64,000 nucleotides of DNA from Antarctobacter sediminis (lineage in GTDB: Bacteria > Pseudomonadota > Alphaproteobacteria > Rhodobacterales > Rhodobacteraceae), in NCBI RefSeq assembly GCF_019218285.1, contig NZ_JAHUZG010000005.1:1-64000 (forward strand), read 5' to 3'. Position 1 is the stretch's first letter, and the number at the start of each line of letters is the position of its first letter. Positions 1 through 7,441 of this stretch are shown piece after piece. Under the pieces are notes generated by a model. The model had not been told where the DNA came from, made no database searches, and saw only the letters and a list, made by a program, of their open reading frames with translations. Position numbers and translations under genes: made by a program.

Positions 1-56
1 ACGGTCTGGTCGCGGACCTCTTCACCGCCGTCCCGGAACTGACCGAGAAACTCTGA
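1..56 (+). CDS. etfA: Electron transfer flavoprotein alpha subunit, C-terminal end (partial)
   Basis: Only the last 17 codons are inside the window, in the frame that starts at base 3 and ends with TGA at 54-56. The visible end, GLVADLFTAVPELTEKL, closely matches the conserved end of ETF-alpha proteins (human ETFA ends IVADLFKVVPEMTEILKKK). ETF-alpha carries FAD and passes electrons from acyl-CoA dehydrogenases to ETF-quinone oxidoreductase. The call rests on this short tail alone; etfB would be expected just upstream, outside the window. A strong hairpin follows 27 bp after the stop. Confidence 0.75.
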   Translation, partial: GLVADLFTAVPELTEKL

Positions 57-82
57 GCGCACCCAAAAGCGCGAAAAAACGA

Positions 83-108
83 AAAGGCCCGCCATTCGGC
101 GGGCCTTT
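83..108. terminator. Bidirectional rho-independent terminator between etfA and the convergent membrane protein gene
   Basis: An 11-bp perfect stem (83-93 with 98-108) closes a 4-base loop. It is A-rich before and T-rich at the end of the stem on both strands, so it can stop transcription from either side. It lies between the etfA stop and the stop of the convergent gene at 115. Confidence 0.85.
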
Positions 109-114
109 GGTGTG

Positions 115-1473
115 TTAGCCAAGCGCAAAGGCAAAGACCAGCACCCAGACCGACAGAAGCACACCCAGAACGGCGACGAAAACTCCGTTCCAACGCAGGC
201 CCACGTGCAGCGCGCTGACGTTGCCAAAGGATCCAATCAGCAGCGTCGTGGCGGTAAAGGGTGAACACAGGCCCGAAATTGCCCAGCCCGCCGCGATTGC
301 CGCAACAACCGCCGCAGGGGCCACACCCAGCACCTCGGGGGCGGGAATGACCGGCGCAAACAACGTCACCGCAAGGATCGGGTTCATGCCCAATTGTCCC
401 AGCACCGGAACCAGCCAGACAAGCCCGATCAGCACGACCCATGTCGGCAGCGCCGCAAGGTCGATCCCTGCCCCGGCCACCACCGGGCCCAGCAGAGGCC
501 CGCCTACCGTACCGATGTAGCCCGCCATCATCAGCAGCGTGACCTCGCCGCGCGCACCGGGCAGTTCGACGGTCACATAACGGTGCAAACGGCTGCGCAG
601 GCTGAAATCCAACCCGCCGCCGCGATGCTGGATCAACACCCAGCCCAGCGACAGCGCCGGCACCACCAGCATAACGATCCCGACAATCCGCAGGCCGGTT
701 TCCTCGTGCAGCACGGCGACGGTCACGCCCAGCAAAACCAACAAAAGCAGCAAAGGACGCAACAGCCGCCACGACCCTTCCACCGGTCCCCTTGGTGGCG
801 ACGGCACGGTAAGGCGCGGTTTGAAAATCGTGTCCAGAGCCCAGCCCGACACGAGGATGATCGCCGAAGTCCCGACACCCGCCACCACGGACTCGGCCCA
901 GCGCGCACCGGGGATCAGCGCATTGGTGATGGCCATGGAAAACCCCAGAGGCGACCACGGCAGGGACGAGATGAAGCCTCGCTGGATCGCCAGCAACATG
1001 CGCCGGATGCGATGGCGGCGAATCTCGGCGTTGGCTTCGCGTGCGGCACTGGTGGTGGCCAGCGCCCCTAAAAGCGAGATCGCACCGTAATTCAGCAGCA
1101 GTGCGAACAGATGGCTGCCCACTGTGAGCGCCGCGTACCGACGGCCCGGCGGTTGCTCGGCAAGGAAACTGCCCGCCGCGCGGATCGCAGGCGACGTCTC
1201 GGCCACGTTGCGCAGGGTGGTCAGCGCCGCAAAAAATGCGCCAATAAATGCCGCCGAGGCAAAGCCGCGCAGGATGGTTTCTTGCCAGCCCGGCAAGGTG
1301 GCCGCCGCGACAGCCGTCAGCAGCACCGCCGCAAGGATGAACCCCTGCCGCGACCGGGCGACCTTGCCCGCCATCAGCGCCACAAGAAGGACCACCAGCA
1401 CCGGCAAGAGAAAGGACAGGCCCGTCAGCCGCCATTCGTCCAGCGTGACCAGAACGGTCAGCAGAACGAGCAT
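115..1473 (-). CDS. Polytopic inner-membrane protein, possible ion/organic-anion transporter, family not recognised
   Basis: 452 residues, mostly hydrophobic, with roughly ten to twelve predicted membrane segments and short polar loops. A cytoplasmic-looking basic stretch with REANAEIRRHRIRRM sits near residue 150. Its overall shape (long helices, small-residue pairs such as GAF and GGPLLGP, and a pseudo-symmetric second half) resembles the ion-transporter superfamily that includes citrate and Na+/H+ carriers, but I cannot match a signature motif. It stands alone: convergent with etfA, and 143 bp downstream of znuB on the same strand. The ATG at 1473 is the first plausible start. It could equally be an uncharacterised permease of another family. 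Confidence 0.6.
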   Translation of the reverse strand: MLVLLTVLVTLDEWRLTGLSFLLPVLVVLLVALMAGKVARSRQGFILAAVLLTAVAAATLPGWQETILRGFASAAFIGAFFAALTTLRNVAETSPAIRAAGSFLAEQPPGRRYAALTVGSHLFALLLNYGAISLLGALATTSAAREANAEIRRHRIRRMLLAIQRGFISSLPWSPLGFSMAITNALIPGARWAESVVAGVGTSAIILVSGWALDTIFKPRLTVPSPPRGPVEGSWRLLRPLLLLLVLLGVTVAVLHEETGLRIVGIVMLVVPALSLGWVLIQHRGGGLDFSLRSRLHRYVTVELPGARGEVTLLMMAGYIGTVGGPLLGPVVAGAGIDLAALPTWVVLIGLVWLVPVLGQLGMNPILAVTLFAPVIPAPEVLGVAPAAVVAAIAAGWAISGLCSPFTATTLLIGSFGNVSALHVGLRWNGVFVAVLGVLLSVWVLVFAFALG

Positions 1474-1616
1474 GGCGCCTGTCGCCGCGTCCAGCCTGTC
1501 TGTGCCCTGTGATGAAATAACGACTCTCCCGGCATGGTCCGTCCAGTCCGGGACCAGTCCTACCGGTCAAAACCGCCGGGCGATAGTTCGAAACGATGCC
1601 CGCGCGTTTAGCGCTT

Positions 1617-2417
1617 TCAGACGCTGCGCGCGCCGGTCACGCGCCCAAAGATCGAGCTTAGTGCAAACAGCGCCGCCGAGGCGCAAACGATGCTGGGACC
1701 GGCCGGCGTGTCAAATGTCCATGCCGCCCAAAGTCCGCCCAGCGCCGAAACCACGCCCACAGTGGCGGTGCCCGCCAACATCTGTTCCGGGGTCGAAGAC
1801 AGCGGTCGCGCCGCCGCCGCCGGGATGACCAGCAGCGCGCCGATCAGCAGCGCCCCCACGACCTTCAGCGCGACCGCGACAACAAGCGCCAGCGCCAGCA
1901 TCAGGATCACCCGCTCTCGTTCCGGGTTCAATCCCGAGGCGGCGGCCAGATCCGGCGAAATGGTCGAGGTCAGCAAGGCCTGCCAGCGCCAGCCGATCAG
2001 CGCGGCAACCGCCGCCCCGCCCAGCCAGATCACCAAGAGGTCCATCCGGCTGACGGCGAGGATGTCGCCGAACAGATAAGCCTCCAGATTGAGGCGCGGG
2101 CCGTTCAACAGGCTGGCTGCCACAAGGCCAAGAGCAAGCGCCCCATGCGCTGCGACGCCCAGAACCATATCGGCGCCAAATCCACGCCCCGACAAGCGCG
2201 CCACGCCAAAGGCAACCACCAGCGCCACCGCCAGGGTGCCCGCGAAGACAGGCACCGACAAGGCCAGCGCCAGCGCCACGCCAAGGATCGCCGCATGCGA
2301 GGTTGCATCGCCGAAATAGGCCATCCGCCGCCAGACGACGAACACGCCCAACGGCGCCGAGGCCAGCGCCGCCCCGACAGCGGCCAGCGCTGCGCGGACA
2401 AGGAAATCATCCAGCAT
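1617..2417 (-). CDS. znuB: Zinc ABC transporter permease ZnuB
   Basis: 266 residues with eight or so membrane helices, typical of the ABC-3 (ZnuB/MntB) permease family. It forms the membrane channel for zinc delivered by periplasmic ZnuA and powered by ZnuC. The start at 2417 (MLDDFLVRAAL) is chosen because its ATG overlaps the last 11 bases of znuC, and the longer in-frame extension is just the znuC tail in another frame. Family features visible include WRRMAYFGDATSHAAILG near residue 30 and a conserved KVVGALLIGALLVIPAAAAR segment in the second half. It is the last gene of zur-znuC-znuB. Confidence 0.93.
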   Translation of the reverse strand: MLDDFLVRAALAAVGAALASAPLGVFVVWRRMAYFGDATSHAAILGVALALALSVPVFAGTLAVALVVAFGVARLSGRGFGADMVLGVAAHGALALGLVAASLLNGPRLNLEAYLFGDILAVSRMDLLVIWLGGAAVAALIGWRWQALLTSTISPDLAAASGLNPERERVILMLALALVVAVALKVVGALLIGALLVIPAAAARPLSSTPEQMLAGTATVGVVSALGGLWAAWTFDTPAGPSIVCASAALFALSSIFGRVTGARSV

Positions 2418-3150
2418 TGCAGGCCTCTCCCGGTGCGTGATCGTGGCTGTGTGTATGTTGGTGGCGATACAGCGCCAGCGCACCCTTGGTCCCAGTGCCG
2501 AAAAGCGCGCGATATTCCTCGGCCTGCGCCACCACCTCGGGGCGTCCCTCGCAGCAGACGTGACCGTTCAGGCAGATCACCCGGTCCGAGGCGCTCATGA
2601 CCACGTGCAGTTCGTGGCTGACCATCAGCACGGCGCAGCCAAGCCTGTCCCGCAGGTCTTCGATCTGGCGGTAGAAACTGGCCTGCGCCGGCTGGTCCAG
2701 CCCGGTGGTCGGTTCATCAAGGATCAGGATCTGCGGATCGTTCAACAGCGCCCGCGCCAAAAGCACCCGCTGGAATTGCCCGCCTGACAGCGCGGCAAGC
2801 TGGCGTTGCGAAAGATCGCCCGCGCCCGAAGCTTCCAGCGCGGCTTGCCGGGCCTCTGCGCTGACACGCTGCAGCAGGTTCAGGAACCGCGCCACTGTCA
2901 TCGGCAACGAACCATCCAGCCGCAACCCCTGCGGCACATACCCAAGGCGCAGGCCGCGGGCCCGCGTCACCTTGCCCCGAAGTGGTTTCATCGCTCCGAT
3001 CAAGGCGCGCAGCAACGTCGACTTGCCAGAACCGTTCGGACCAACCACGGTCACGATCTCGCCGGGGGCAATCGCGAAATCCACATTGCGCAGCACGTCC
3101 AGCGTGCCGTGCCGCATGGTCAGGCCACGCGCCTCGATCAGGGATGTCAC
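2407..3150 (-). CDS. znuC: Zinc ABC transporter ATPase ZnuC
   Basis: 247 residues starting at a GTG that overlaps the zur stop (GTGA), so the two genes are probably translationally coupled. It contains a complete ABC ATPase: Walker A GPNGSGKST at 37-45, Q-loop at 74, signature LSGGQ at 121-125, Walker B ILILDEP at 141-147 and H-loop His179. The C-terminal tail is histidine-rich (RHQHTHSHDH, about 229-238), as in several ZnuC proteins, and may sense or buffer zinc. It energises the ZnuB channel. Its own stop overlaps the znuB start by 11 bp. Expression should be under Zur through the promoter upstream of zur. Confidence 0.95.
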   Translation of the reverse strand: MTSLIEARGLTMRHGTLDVLRNVDFAIAPGEIVTVVGPNGSGKSTLLRALIGAMKPLRGKVTRARGLRLGYVPQGLRLDGSLPMTVARFLNLLQRVSAEARQAALEASGAGDLSQRQLAALSGGQFQRVLLARALLNDPQILILDEPTTGLDQPAQASFYRQIEDLRDRLGCAVLMVSHELHVVMSASDRVICLNGHVCCEGRPEVVAQAEEYRALFGTGTKGALALYRHQHTHSHDHAPGEACNAG

Positions 3151-3626
3151 TGATCCGCCTCCGCGCATGAGGGGCACAGGCCCTCGGCTTCGATCGCCAC
3201 GCGTTCCACCTTGAACCCCAATTCCGAAGCCGACTCTCGCAGCACCTGCGAGGCCCGCCGTCCCGGCGTTTCCGCCACCGAGGAACAACCGCGACAGATC
3301 AGGAAACAAGGGGCGTGCTGCTCTCCCGGAGAGCCGCAGGCGATAAAGGCGTTCAGCCGTTCGATCCGATGCGCAAACCCATTGGCCACAAGGAAATCCA
3401 GCGCCCGGTATGCCACCGGGGGCTGGGACCCCTTGCCCTCTTCCCGCAGCACGTCCAGCACCTCATAGGCCCCCATCGCGCGATGTTCGGCCAGAAGGAT
3501 CTCCAACACGCGGCGCCGCACGGGCGTGAACTGCAATCCCTGCGCGCTACAGGTCTCTTCGACCGTACTAAGCGCGGTGGCAATGCAGTGATGGTGGTCG
3601 TGATGTTCGAACCCTTTGGCTTCCAT
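3147..3626 (-). CDS. zur: Fur-family zinc uptake regulator Zur
   Basis: 159 residues with an N-terminal winged-helix DNA-binding half and a C-terminal dimerisation half. Two CxxC pairs (CRGC and CPSC) are the structural zinc site of Fur proteins. The N-terminus carries an unusual HHDHHH cluster at residues 8-13, a likely extra metal-binding element. With zinc bound, Zur should repress zinc uptake. Context decides zinc rather than iron: it is first in the zur-znuC-znuB operon and divergent from znuA, and two Zur-type palindromes lie in the shared 108-bp promoter region. The ATG at 3626 has AAGGAG nine bases upstream. Confidence 0.92.
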   Translation of the reverse strand: MEAKGFEHHDHHHCIATALSTVEETCSAQGLQFTPVRRRVLEILLAEHRAMGAYEVLDVLREEGKGSQPPVAYRALDFLVANGFAHRIERLNAFIACGSPGEQHAPCFLICRGCSSVAETPGRRASQVLRESASELGFKVERVAIEAEGLCPSCAEADQ

Positions 3627-3653
3627 GTCGCGACTCTCCTTCGGGTTTGGGGT

Positions 3654-3668
3654 TGATATGGTATAACG
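3654..3668. promoter_or_regulatory. Probable Zur operator 1 (zur side)
   Basis: The sequence tgatatg-g-tataacg matches the alphaproteobacterial Zur consensus TGTTATA-N-TATAACA at most positions; the right half is nearly perfect. It lies 28 bp upstream of the zur ATG, where it would overlap the zur promoter. The centre is 37 bp from that of operator 2. Confidence 0.6.
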
Positions 3669-3690
3669 TTGTGCCGTACAAGCCCGCAGA

Positions 3691-3705
3691 TGTTACATTG
3701 TAACA
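3691..3705. promoter_or_regulatory. Probable Zur operator 2 (znuA side)
   Basis: The sequence tgttacattgtaaca is a 15-bp palindrome, perfect except for the central base, with the TGTTA...TAACA arms typical of Zur boxes. It lies 30 bp upstream of the znuA ATG and would block the znuA promoter when Zur is zinc-loaded. Confidence 0.72.
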
Positions 3706-3734
3706 CTCCAACGCTTTTCAAGATCCGAGGCCCC

Positions 3735-4769
3735 ATGCTGCGCTCCCTTCTCCTTACCGCCTGCCTAGTCCTTCCGCGACCCTTGCTGGCAGATACCCCC
3801 CGCGTCGTGACCGATATCGGCCCGGTTGAAAGTCTTGCCACCATGGTTCTGGGGGATCTGGGCACCCCCGAACGGCTGCTGGCGCCCGGTGCCTCGCCGC
3901 ATACGCTGGCGCTGCGCCCCAGCCAGGCGCGCGCCCTGTCGAACGCCGATCTGGTTGTCTGGGTCGGTCAGGGTCTTACGCCGCAGTTGGACGGCCAGAT
4001 CGAGACGCTGGCAAGCTCTGCCCGTCACCTGCCGCTGGGCGAGGCAGAGGGCATTCTGCTGCTGGAATTCCGGGACAGCGGGTTGTTCGAACATGACCAC
4101 GGCCACGACGAACATGATGAGCACGACGATCATGATCACGCTGACCATGACGATCATGACGATCACGATCACGGTGATCACGATGACGATCACCACGATG
4201 ATCACGACGACCATGATCACGCAGAGGCCGGTCATGATGATCATGGCCACCACGGAGCGAATGATCCGCATCTTTGGCTGTCCCCCGAGAATGCGACAAC
4301 CGCATTGACCCTGATTGCCGATGCCCTGTCCGATCTGGATCCCGAAAACGCGGCAACCTATGCCGCCAATGCCAAGACCGGAGCGGCCAGCATCGCCAAG
4401 GCCGAGGCCGAAGCCCGCGCGGCACTAACCTCGGTCGGGGATCGCCCGATTGCCGTGGCGCATGATGCCTATCAGTATTTCGAAGCGCATTTCGGCCTGA
4501 CCGTAACCGGCGCCATCTCGGATGCCGAGGCCAATACCCCCGGGCCGGCGCGCCTTGCCGAACTGCGCGACGGGATCGCAGACGACCGACCGGCCTGTGT
4601 CCTGATCGAACCGGGCACTGACGCGCGCCTGCTGGAAACCGTCAAGGCCAGCGGCATCCCGACCGCGATCGTGGACCAACTGGGCGCTGATCTTCCCAGC
4701 GGTGCGGGGTTCTACCCGGCGCTGATCCTTGGCATGGCGGAGAAAATCGCCGATTGCGTCGGCAACTAA
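3735..4769 (+). CDS. znuA: Periplasmic zinc-binding protein ZnuA
   Basis: 344 residues with an N-terminal signal peptide (MLRSLLLTACLVLPRPLLA) cleaved before DTPRVV. It is the cluster A-I metal-binding lipocalin-like solute receptor that captures zinc in the periplasm and hands it to ZnuBC. Candidate zinc ligands are the His in GASPHTLALRPS, the His in NDPHLWLS and the His in AHFGL. Residues 119-173 form a very long low-complexity loop with 21 His and 23 Asp in 55 residues, much longer than the E. coli loop and encoded by GATCA-rich repeats. The start at 3735 is the ATG directly before the signal peptide; an upstream in-frame start would place a Zur box inside the gene. It is divergent from zur. 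Confidence 0.95.
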   Translation: MLRSLLLTACLVLPRPLLADTPRVVTDIGPVESLATMVLGDLGTPERLLAPGASPHTLALRPSQARALSNADLVVWVGQGLTPQLDGQIETLASSARHLPLGEAEGILLLEFRDSGLFEHDHGHDEHDEHDDHDHADHDDHDDHDHGDHDDDHHDDHDDHDHAEAGHDDHGHHGANDPHLWLSPENATTALTLIADALSDLDPENAATYAANAKTGAASIAKAEAEARAALTSVGDRPIAVAHDAYQYFEAHFGLTVTGAISDAEANTPGPARLAELRDGIADDRPACVLIEPGTDARLLETVKASGIPTAIVDQLGADLPSGAGFYPALILGMAEKIADCVGN

Positions 4770-4776
4770 AGCGCGC

Positions 4777-4795
4777 CGGGGCCTATGCGGCCCCG
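4777..4795. terminator. Hairpin between convergent znuA and pxpA
   Basis: A GC-rich stem (CGGGGCC / GGCCCCG) with a 5-base loop begins 8 bp after the znuA stop and overlaps the last codons of pxpA. It has no strong T-run, so it is either a weak terminator or an mRNA-end stabiliser for znuA. Confidence 0.45.
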
Positions 4796-5559
4796 CGCCG
4801 TCCCTCAAAACAGCGCACCCTGACGCCCGCGTCCTCCAGCGCAGACCGCACGGCACGGGCCATAGGCAGCGCTGTTGCCCCGTCGCCATGCAGACAGATC
4901 GTGTCGATGGCGGCGGGGATCGGCTCTCCCTCTTCGGGCAGGATCGCCCCGGCTTTCACCATCTCGACGATCCGCGGAGCCGCGGTCTGAGGATCATGCA
5001 GAACCGCCCCCGGCAGCTTGCGATCCACCAAAGTGGCATCGGCATTATAAGCCCGGTCGGCAAAGATCTCTCCGGCCCAGCGACAGCCCAGCCGTTCGAC
5101 CACGCGCTGTTGCGCCGTCGCGGCCAGCACCATGACGATGATCTCGGGCGCGACCTCCAGCGCGGCACCGTAACAGGCCTCGGCCAGCCCCTCGTCTTCA
5201 GAGGTCATGTTGGACAGCGCGCCATGCAGTTTCAGGTGGCGCACCTCGGCACCGACCGCCCGCGCCATGCCCAGCGCCGCGCCAAGTTGGTACTGCACCA
5301 TATGGCGCACGGATTTTTCCGGCAGGTGCATCCGGCGCCGTCCGAATCCCTGAAGATCGGCAAACCCCGGATGCGCTCCAATACCGACACCACGGGCCAA
5401 CGCCGTCCCCATGGTCTCGGCCATCACATCCCAGTCACCGGCATGAAAGCCGCAGGCGACATTGGCGCTGGTCACCACGTCCAGCAGTTCGGCGTCCTGC
5501 CCCATAACCCAAGGGCCAAAGCTTTCGCCCATGTCGGCATTCAGATCGACAGTAGTCAT
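4783..5559 (-). CDS. pxpA: 5-oxoprolinase subunit A (LamB/YcsF family)
   Basis: 258 residues, the full length of the LamB/YcsF family. The N-terminus reads VDLNADMGESFG and is followed by SANVACGFHAGD, both family signatures. PxpA works with PxpB and PxpC to open 5-oxoproline (pyroglutamate), a damage product of glutamine and glutathione, to glutamate using ATP. Its ATG overlaps the pxpC stop (ATGA), making it the last gene of pxpB-pxpC-pxpA. Older annotations call it a lactam-utilisation protein. The cytoplasmic location is inferred from the lack of a signal peptide. Confidence 0.93.
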   Translation of the reverse strand: MTTVDLNADMGESFGPWVMGQDAELLDVVTSANVACGFHAGDWDVMAETMGTALARGVGIGAHPGFADLQGFGRRRMHLPEKSVRHMVQYQLGAALGMARAVGAEVRHLKLHGALSNMTSEDEGLAEACYGAALEVAPEIIVMVLAATAQQRVVERLGCRWAGEIFADRAYNADATLVDRKLPGAVLHDPQTAAPRIVEMVKAGAILPEEGEPIPAAIDTICLHGDGATALPMARAVRSALEDAGVRVRCFEGRRGAA

Positions 5560-6557
5560 GGCATCTCCTCCCCCGCGGTCACACCGCTGATGAATTCATA
5601 GGACAGCAGGTCCGGCATCTCGGCCGGGTTCCTCAGCAAGGGTCGCACGACCAGCCCCGCCAACAGGCGGCGATAACCGGCCTCGGCCTCCAGCGCCTCG
5701 GCCCGGGTGACAAACCGGAACCGCAGCGCGGCCCCCGGTGCAGCCTGCGCCACCTTTGGCAAATCGGCCGGAATAACGGTCCCGATACGCGGATAGCCCC
5801 CGGTCGTCTGGCATTCGTTCAACAGGACGTATGGCGCCCCATCGCCCGGAATCTGGATGTCACCGGCAGTGATCACCTCCGAGAGGATGCTCTGCCCGGC
5901 CGTCAGCCCATACCCCTCCCCCTCGGGCACAAGGCGGATCCCCATGCGGTTGCCCCGGCTGTCCCGGGTAAACCGCTCCTGCGTGAAACGATCCCGCATG
6001 TCTTTCGGGAAAAACGCGGTTTGCAGCGACGGCAACACCCGCAAATCGCCCCCCGAAAACCGCGCCATCGGGTCCAGAGTCAGTCCAATGGCACGCCCGG
6101 CGTCCCCGCTCAACAGCAGCCGATCCCCGGTCTGCAAAACCCGGCCAAGCCCCGCACTCAGATGGGCCGACCGCGCCCCCAGTTTCTCCGGCAGGTCCAA
6201 TCCGCCACCAAGCGTGAGATAGCCATAGACGCCGGACAGGGCCCCGCCAATCTCCAGCACGGCCCCCGAGGGCAACATGTGACTGGCGTTCCACGCCAAG
6301 GGCACCCCGTCCACGGTGGCCCGCATCGGCGCGCCGGTCAGGGCGATCCGACGCGCGGCCTCAACCCGGAAACGCCCGCCAAACCCGGCCATTTCCAAGG
6401 CGACACCCGGCGCCTGCCGCAACAGCGCCGCCCCTTCGGCCAACGCCATGGGATCAGCCGCTCCACCCCGCGACAGGCCCAGAGCCATATAGCCCGGACG
6501 CCCGCCATCCTGCACACTCACCCCCGGTCCGGCCTGCAAGACCTCCAGCACGCTCAT
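5556..6557 (-). CDS. pxpC: 5-oxoprolinase subunit C (biotin-dependent carboxyltransferase family)
   Basis: 333 residues of the KipA/PxpC family, related to the carboxyltransferase domain of urea amidolyase. The start MSVLEVLQAGPGVSVQDGG is characteristic, and the C-terminal half contains the conserved NECQTTGGYPRIG segment. It partners PxpB and PxpA in ATP-dependent 5-oxoprolinase. The ATG at 6557 overlaps the pxpB stop by 4 bp (ATGA), which fixes the start; a much longer in-frame extension would run through pxpB. No biotin enzyme is encoded nearby, in line with an oxoprolinase rather than carboxylase role. Confidence 0.93.
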   Translation of the reverse strand: MSVLEVLQAGPGVSVQDGGRPGYMALGLSRGGAADPMALAEGAALLRQAPGVALEMAGFGGRFRVEAARRIALTGAPMRATVDGVPLAWNASHMLPSGAVLEIGGALSGVYGYLTLGGGLDLPEKLGARSAHLSAGLGRVLQTGDRLLLSGDAGRAIGLTLDPMARFSGGDLRVLPSLQTAFFPKDMRDRFTQERFTRDSRGNRMGIRLVPEGEGYGLTAGQSILSEVITAGDIQIPGDGAPYVLLNECQTTGGYPRIGTVIPADLPKVAQAAPGAALRFRFVTRAEALEAEAGYRRLLAGLVVRPLLRNPAEMPDLLSYEFISGVTAGEEMP

Positions 6558-7297
6558 GTCAAAGGCTCCATCACGACGCCGCCGGCCGGATCCGCCGAAA
6601 GCCGGTCCCAGGCTCCGGCTTCCACCGCGTCGAACTGCACCTCGTCCCCGGGCCGCAAAAGAAACGGACGATCGCCCTCTGGCCGAAACAATGGCGCAGC
6701 CGTCCGGCCAACTTGCCGCCACCCGGTCGGAGCCGACACTGAGAACAGGACAAACTGCCGGATCGCCACGACAAGCGCCCCTTCGGGCACCTTCGGGGTC
6801 AATCCGCTCTGACGCGGGATGTCCCAGACCTCGGGCAAAGTGCCAAGATAAGGCTGCCCCGGCGCGAACCCGATGGCATTGACCCGAACCCTGGCCGTAG
6901 ACAGCGCCTCCACCGCAGCCTTTGCGCTCAGCCCGGCCGCCTCTGCCGCCTCGTCCAGCTGTGGCCCGAAACTGCCGCCGTAAACCGTCGGGATCCGCAG
7001 GAAACGACGTCCATCGGGCATCGGCGCCGCGTACCAGTCTTCCCGCGCCAACCGTGCCTCCAGATCCGCCACCAGAGCCTCAAGCGTCAGCGCCATGGGA
7101 TCGAACCGCAGATAGGTGGACACCAGCGACGTCGAACATTCCTCGACCCCGTCAGGAGGATCCCGCTCGATCGCAGCCCGAAAGGCCAGCGCCGCGCGGT
7201 TCGCGGCCTCCGACAATGCGCCGCCAAATTGCACGATCACCCCGTCCAGTCCGATGGGTTCAATGTGCGGAAACTCTCGTTCGGGCAACCCTGTCAC
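6554..7297 (-). CDS. pxpB: 5-oxoprolinase subunit B (KipI family)
   Basis: 247 residues of the KipI/PxpB family. Family hallmarks are LVSTYLRFDP, VYGGSFGPQLDEAA and GFAPGQPYLGTLP. It is the first gene of the 5-oxoprolinase operon. I place the start at the second of two adjacent GTG codons (7297) because AAAGGAG lies 8 bases before it; the GTG at 7300 is the alternative. The in-frame region further upstream runs into a GC-rich extragenic repeat and is unlikely to be translated. PxpB likely couples ATP-dependent phosphorylation of oxoproline to ring opening with PxpA and PxpC. Confidence 0.92.
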   Translation of the reverse strand: MTGLPEREFPHIEPIGLDGVIVQFGGALSEAANRAALAFRAAIERDPPDGVEECSTSLVSTYLRFDPMALTLEALVADLEARLAREDWYAAPMPDGRRFLRIPTVYGGSFGPQLDEAAEAAGLSAKAAVEALSTARVRVNAIGFAPGQPYLGTLPEVWDIPRQSGLTPKVPEGALVVAIRQFVLFSVSAPTGWRQVGRTAAPLFRPEGDRPFLLRPGDEVQFDAVEAGAWDRLSADPAGGVVMEPLT

Positions 7298-7370
7298 CAC
7301 CTGCGCTCCTTTTCGCACAGACCAGCATGCAGGCCGGCGGTTGTCCACCGCCGCGCCTTCCAGCACCCGG

Positions 7371-7430
7371 CCCGGGCTTCTTCTTGGCAAAAATACTCCG
7401 GGGGAGCCGAAGGCGGGGGCAGAGCCCCCA
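7371..7430. repeat. Extragenic GC-rich repeat, copy 1
   Basis: It starts CCCGGGCTTCTTCTTGGC, continues through AATACTCCGGGGGAG and ends in a hairpin GGGGGC-AGA-GCCCCC (7415-7429). The same order of elements recurs at 37201-37263 and, more diverged, at 61034-61101. Here it separates the aminotransferase gene stop (7442) from pxpB. Read on the minus strand it is hairpin, CCCCCGGAGTATTTTT, then GCCAAGAAG, so it could serve as a terminator for the maf-rng-yacG-aminotransferase operon. Confidence 0.7.
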
Positions 7431-7441
7431 AATGCACGCCC

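Noticed and set aside
4100-4250. Tandem DNA repeat or CRISPR-like array in znuA
   Set aside because: The repeated GATCA units encode the His/Asp loop in frame with ZnuA. There is no repeat-spacer pattern and no cas gene.
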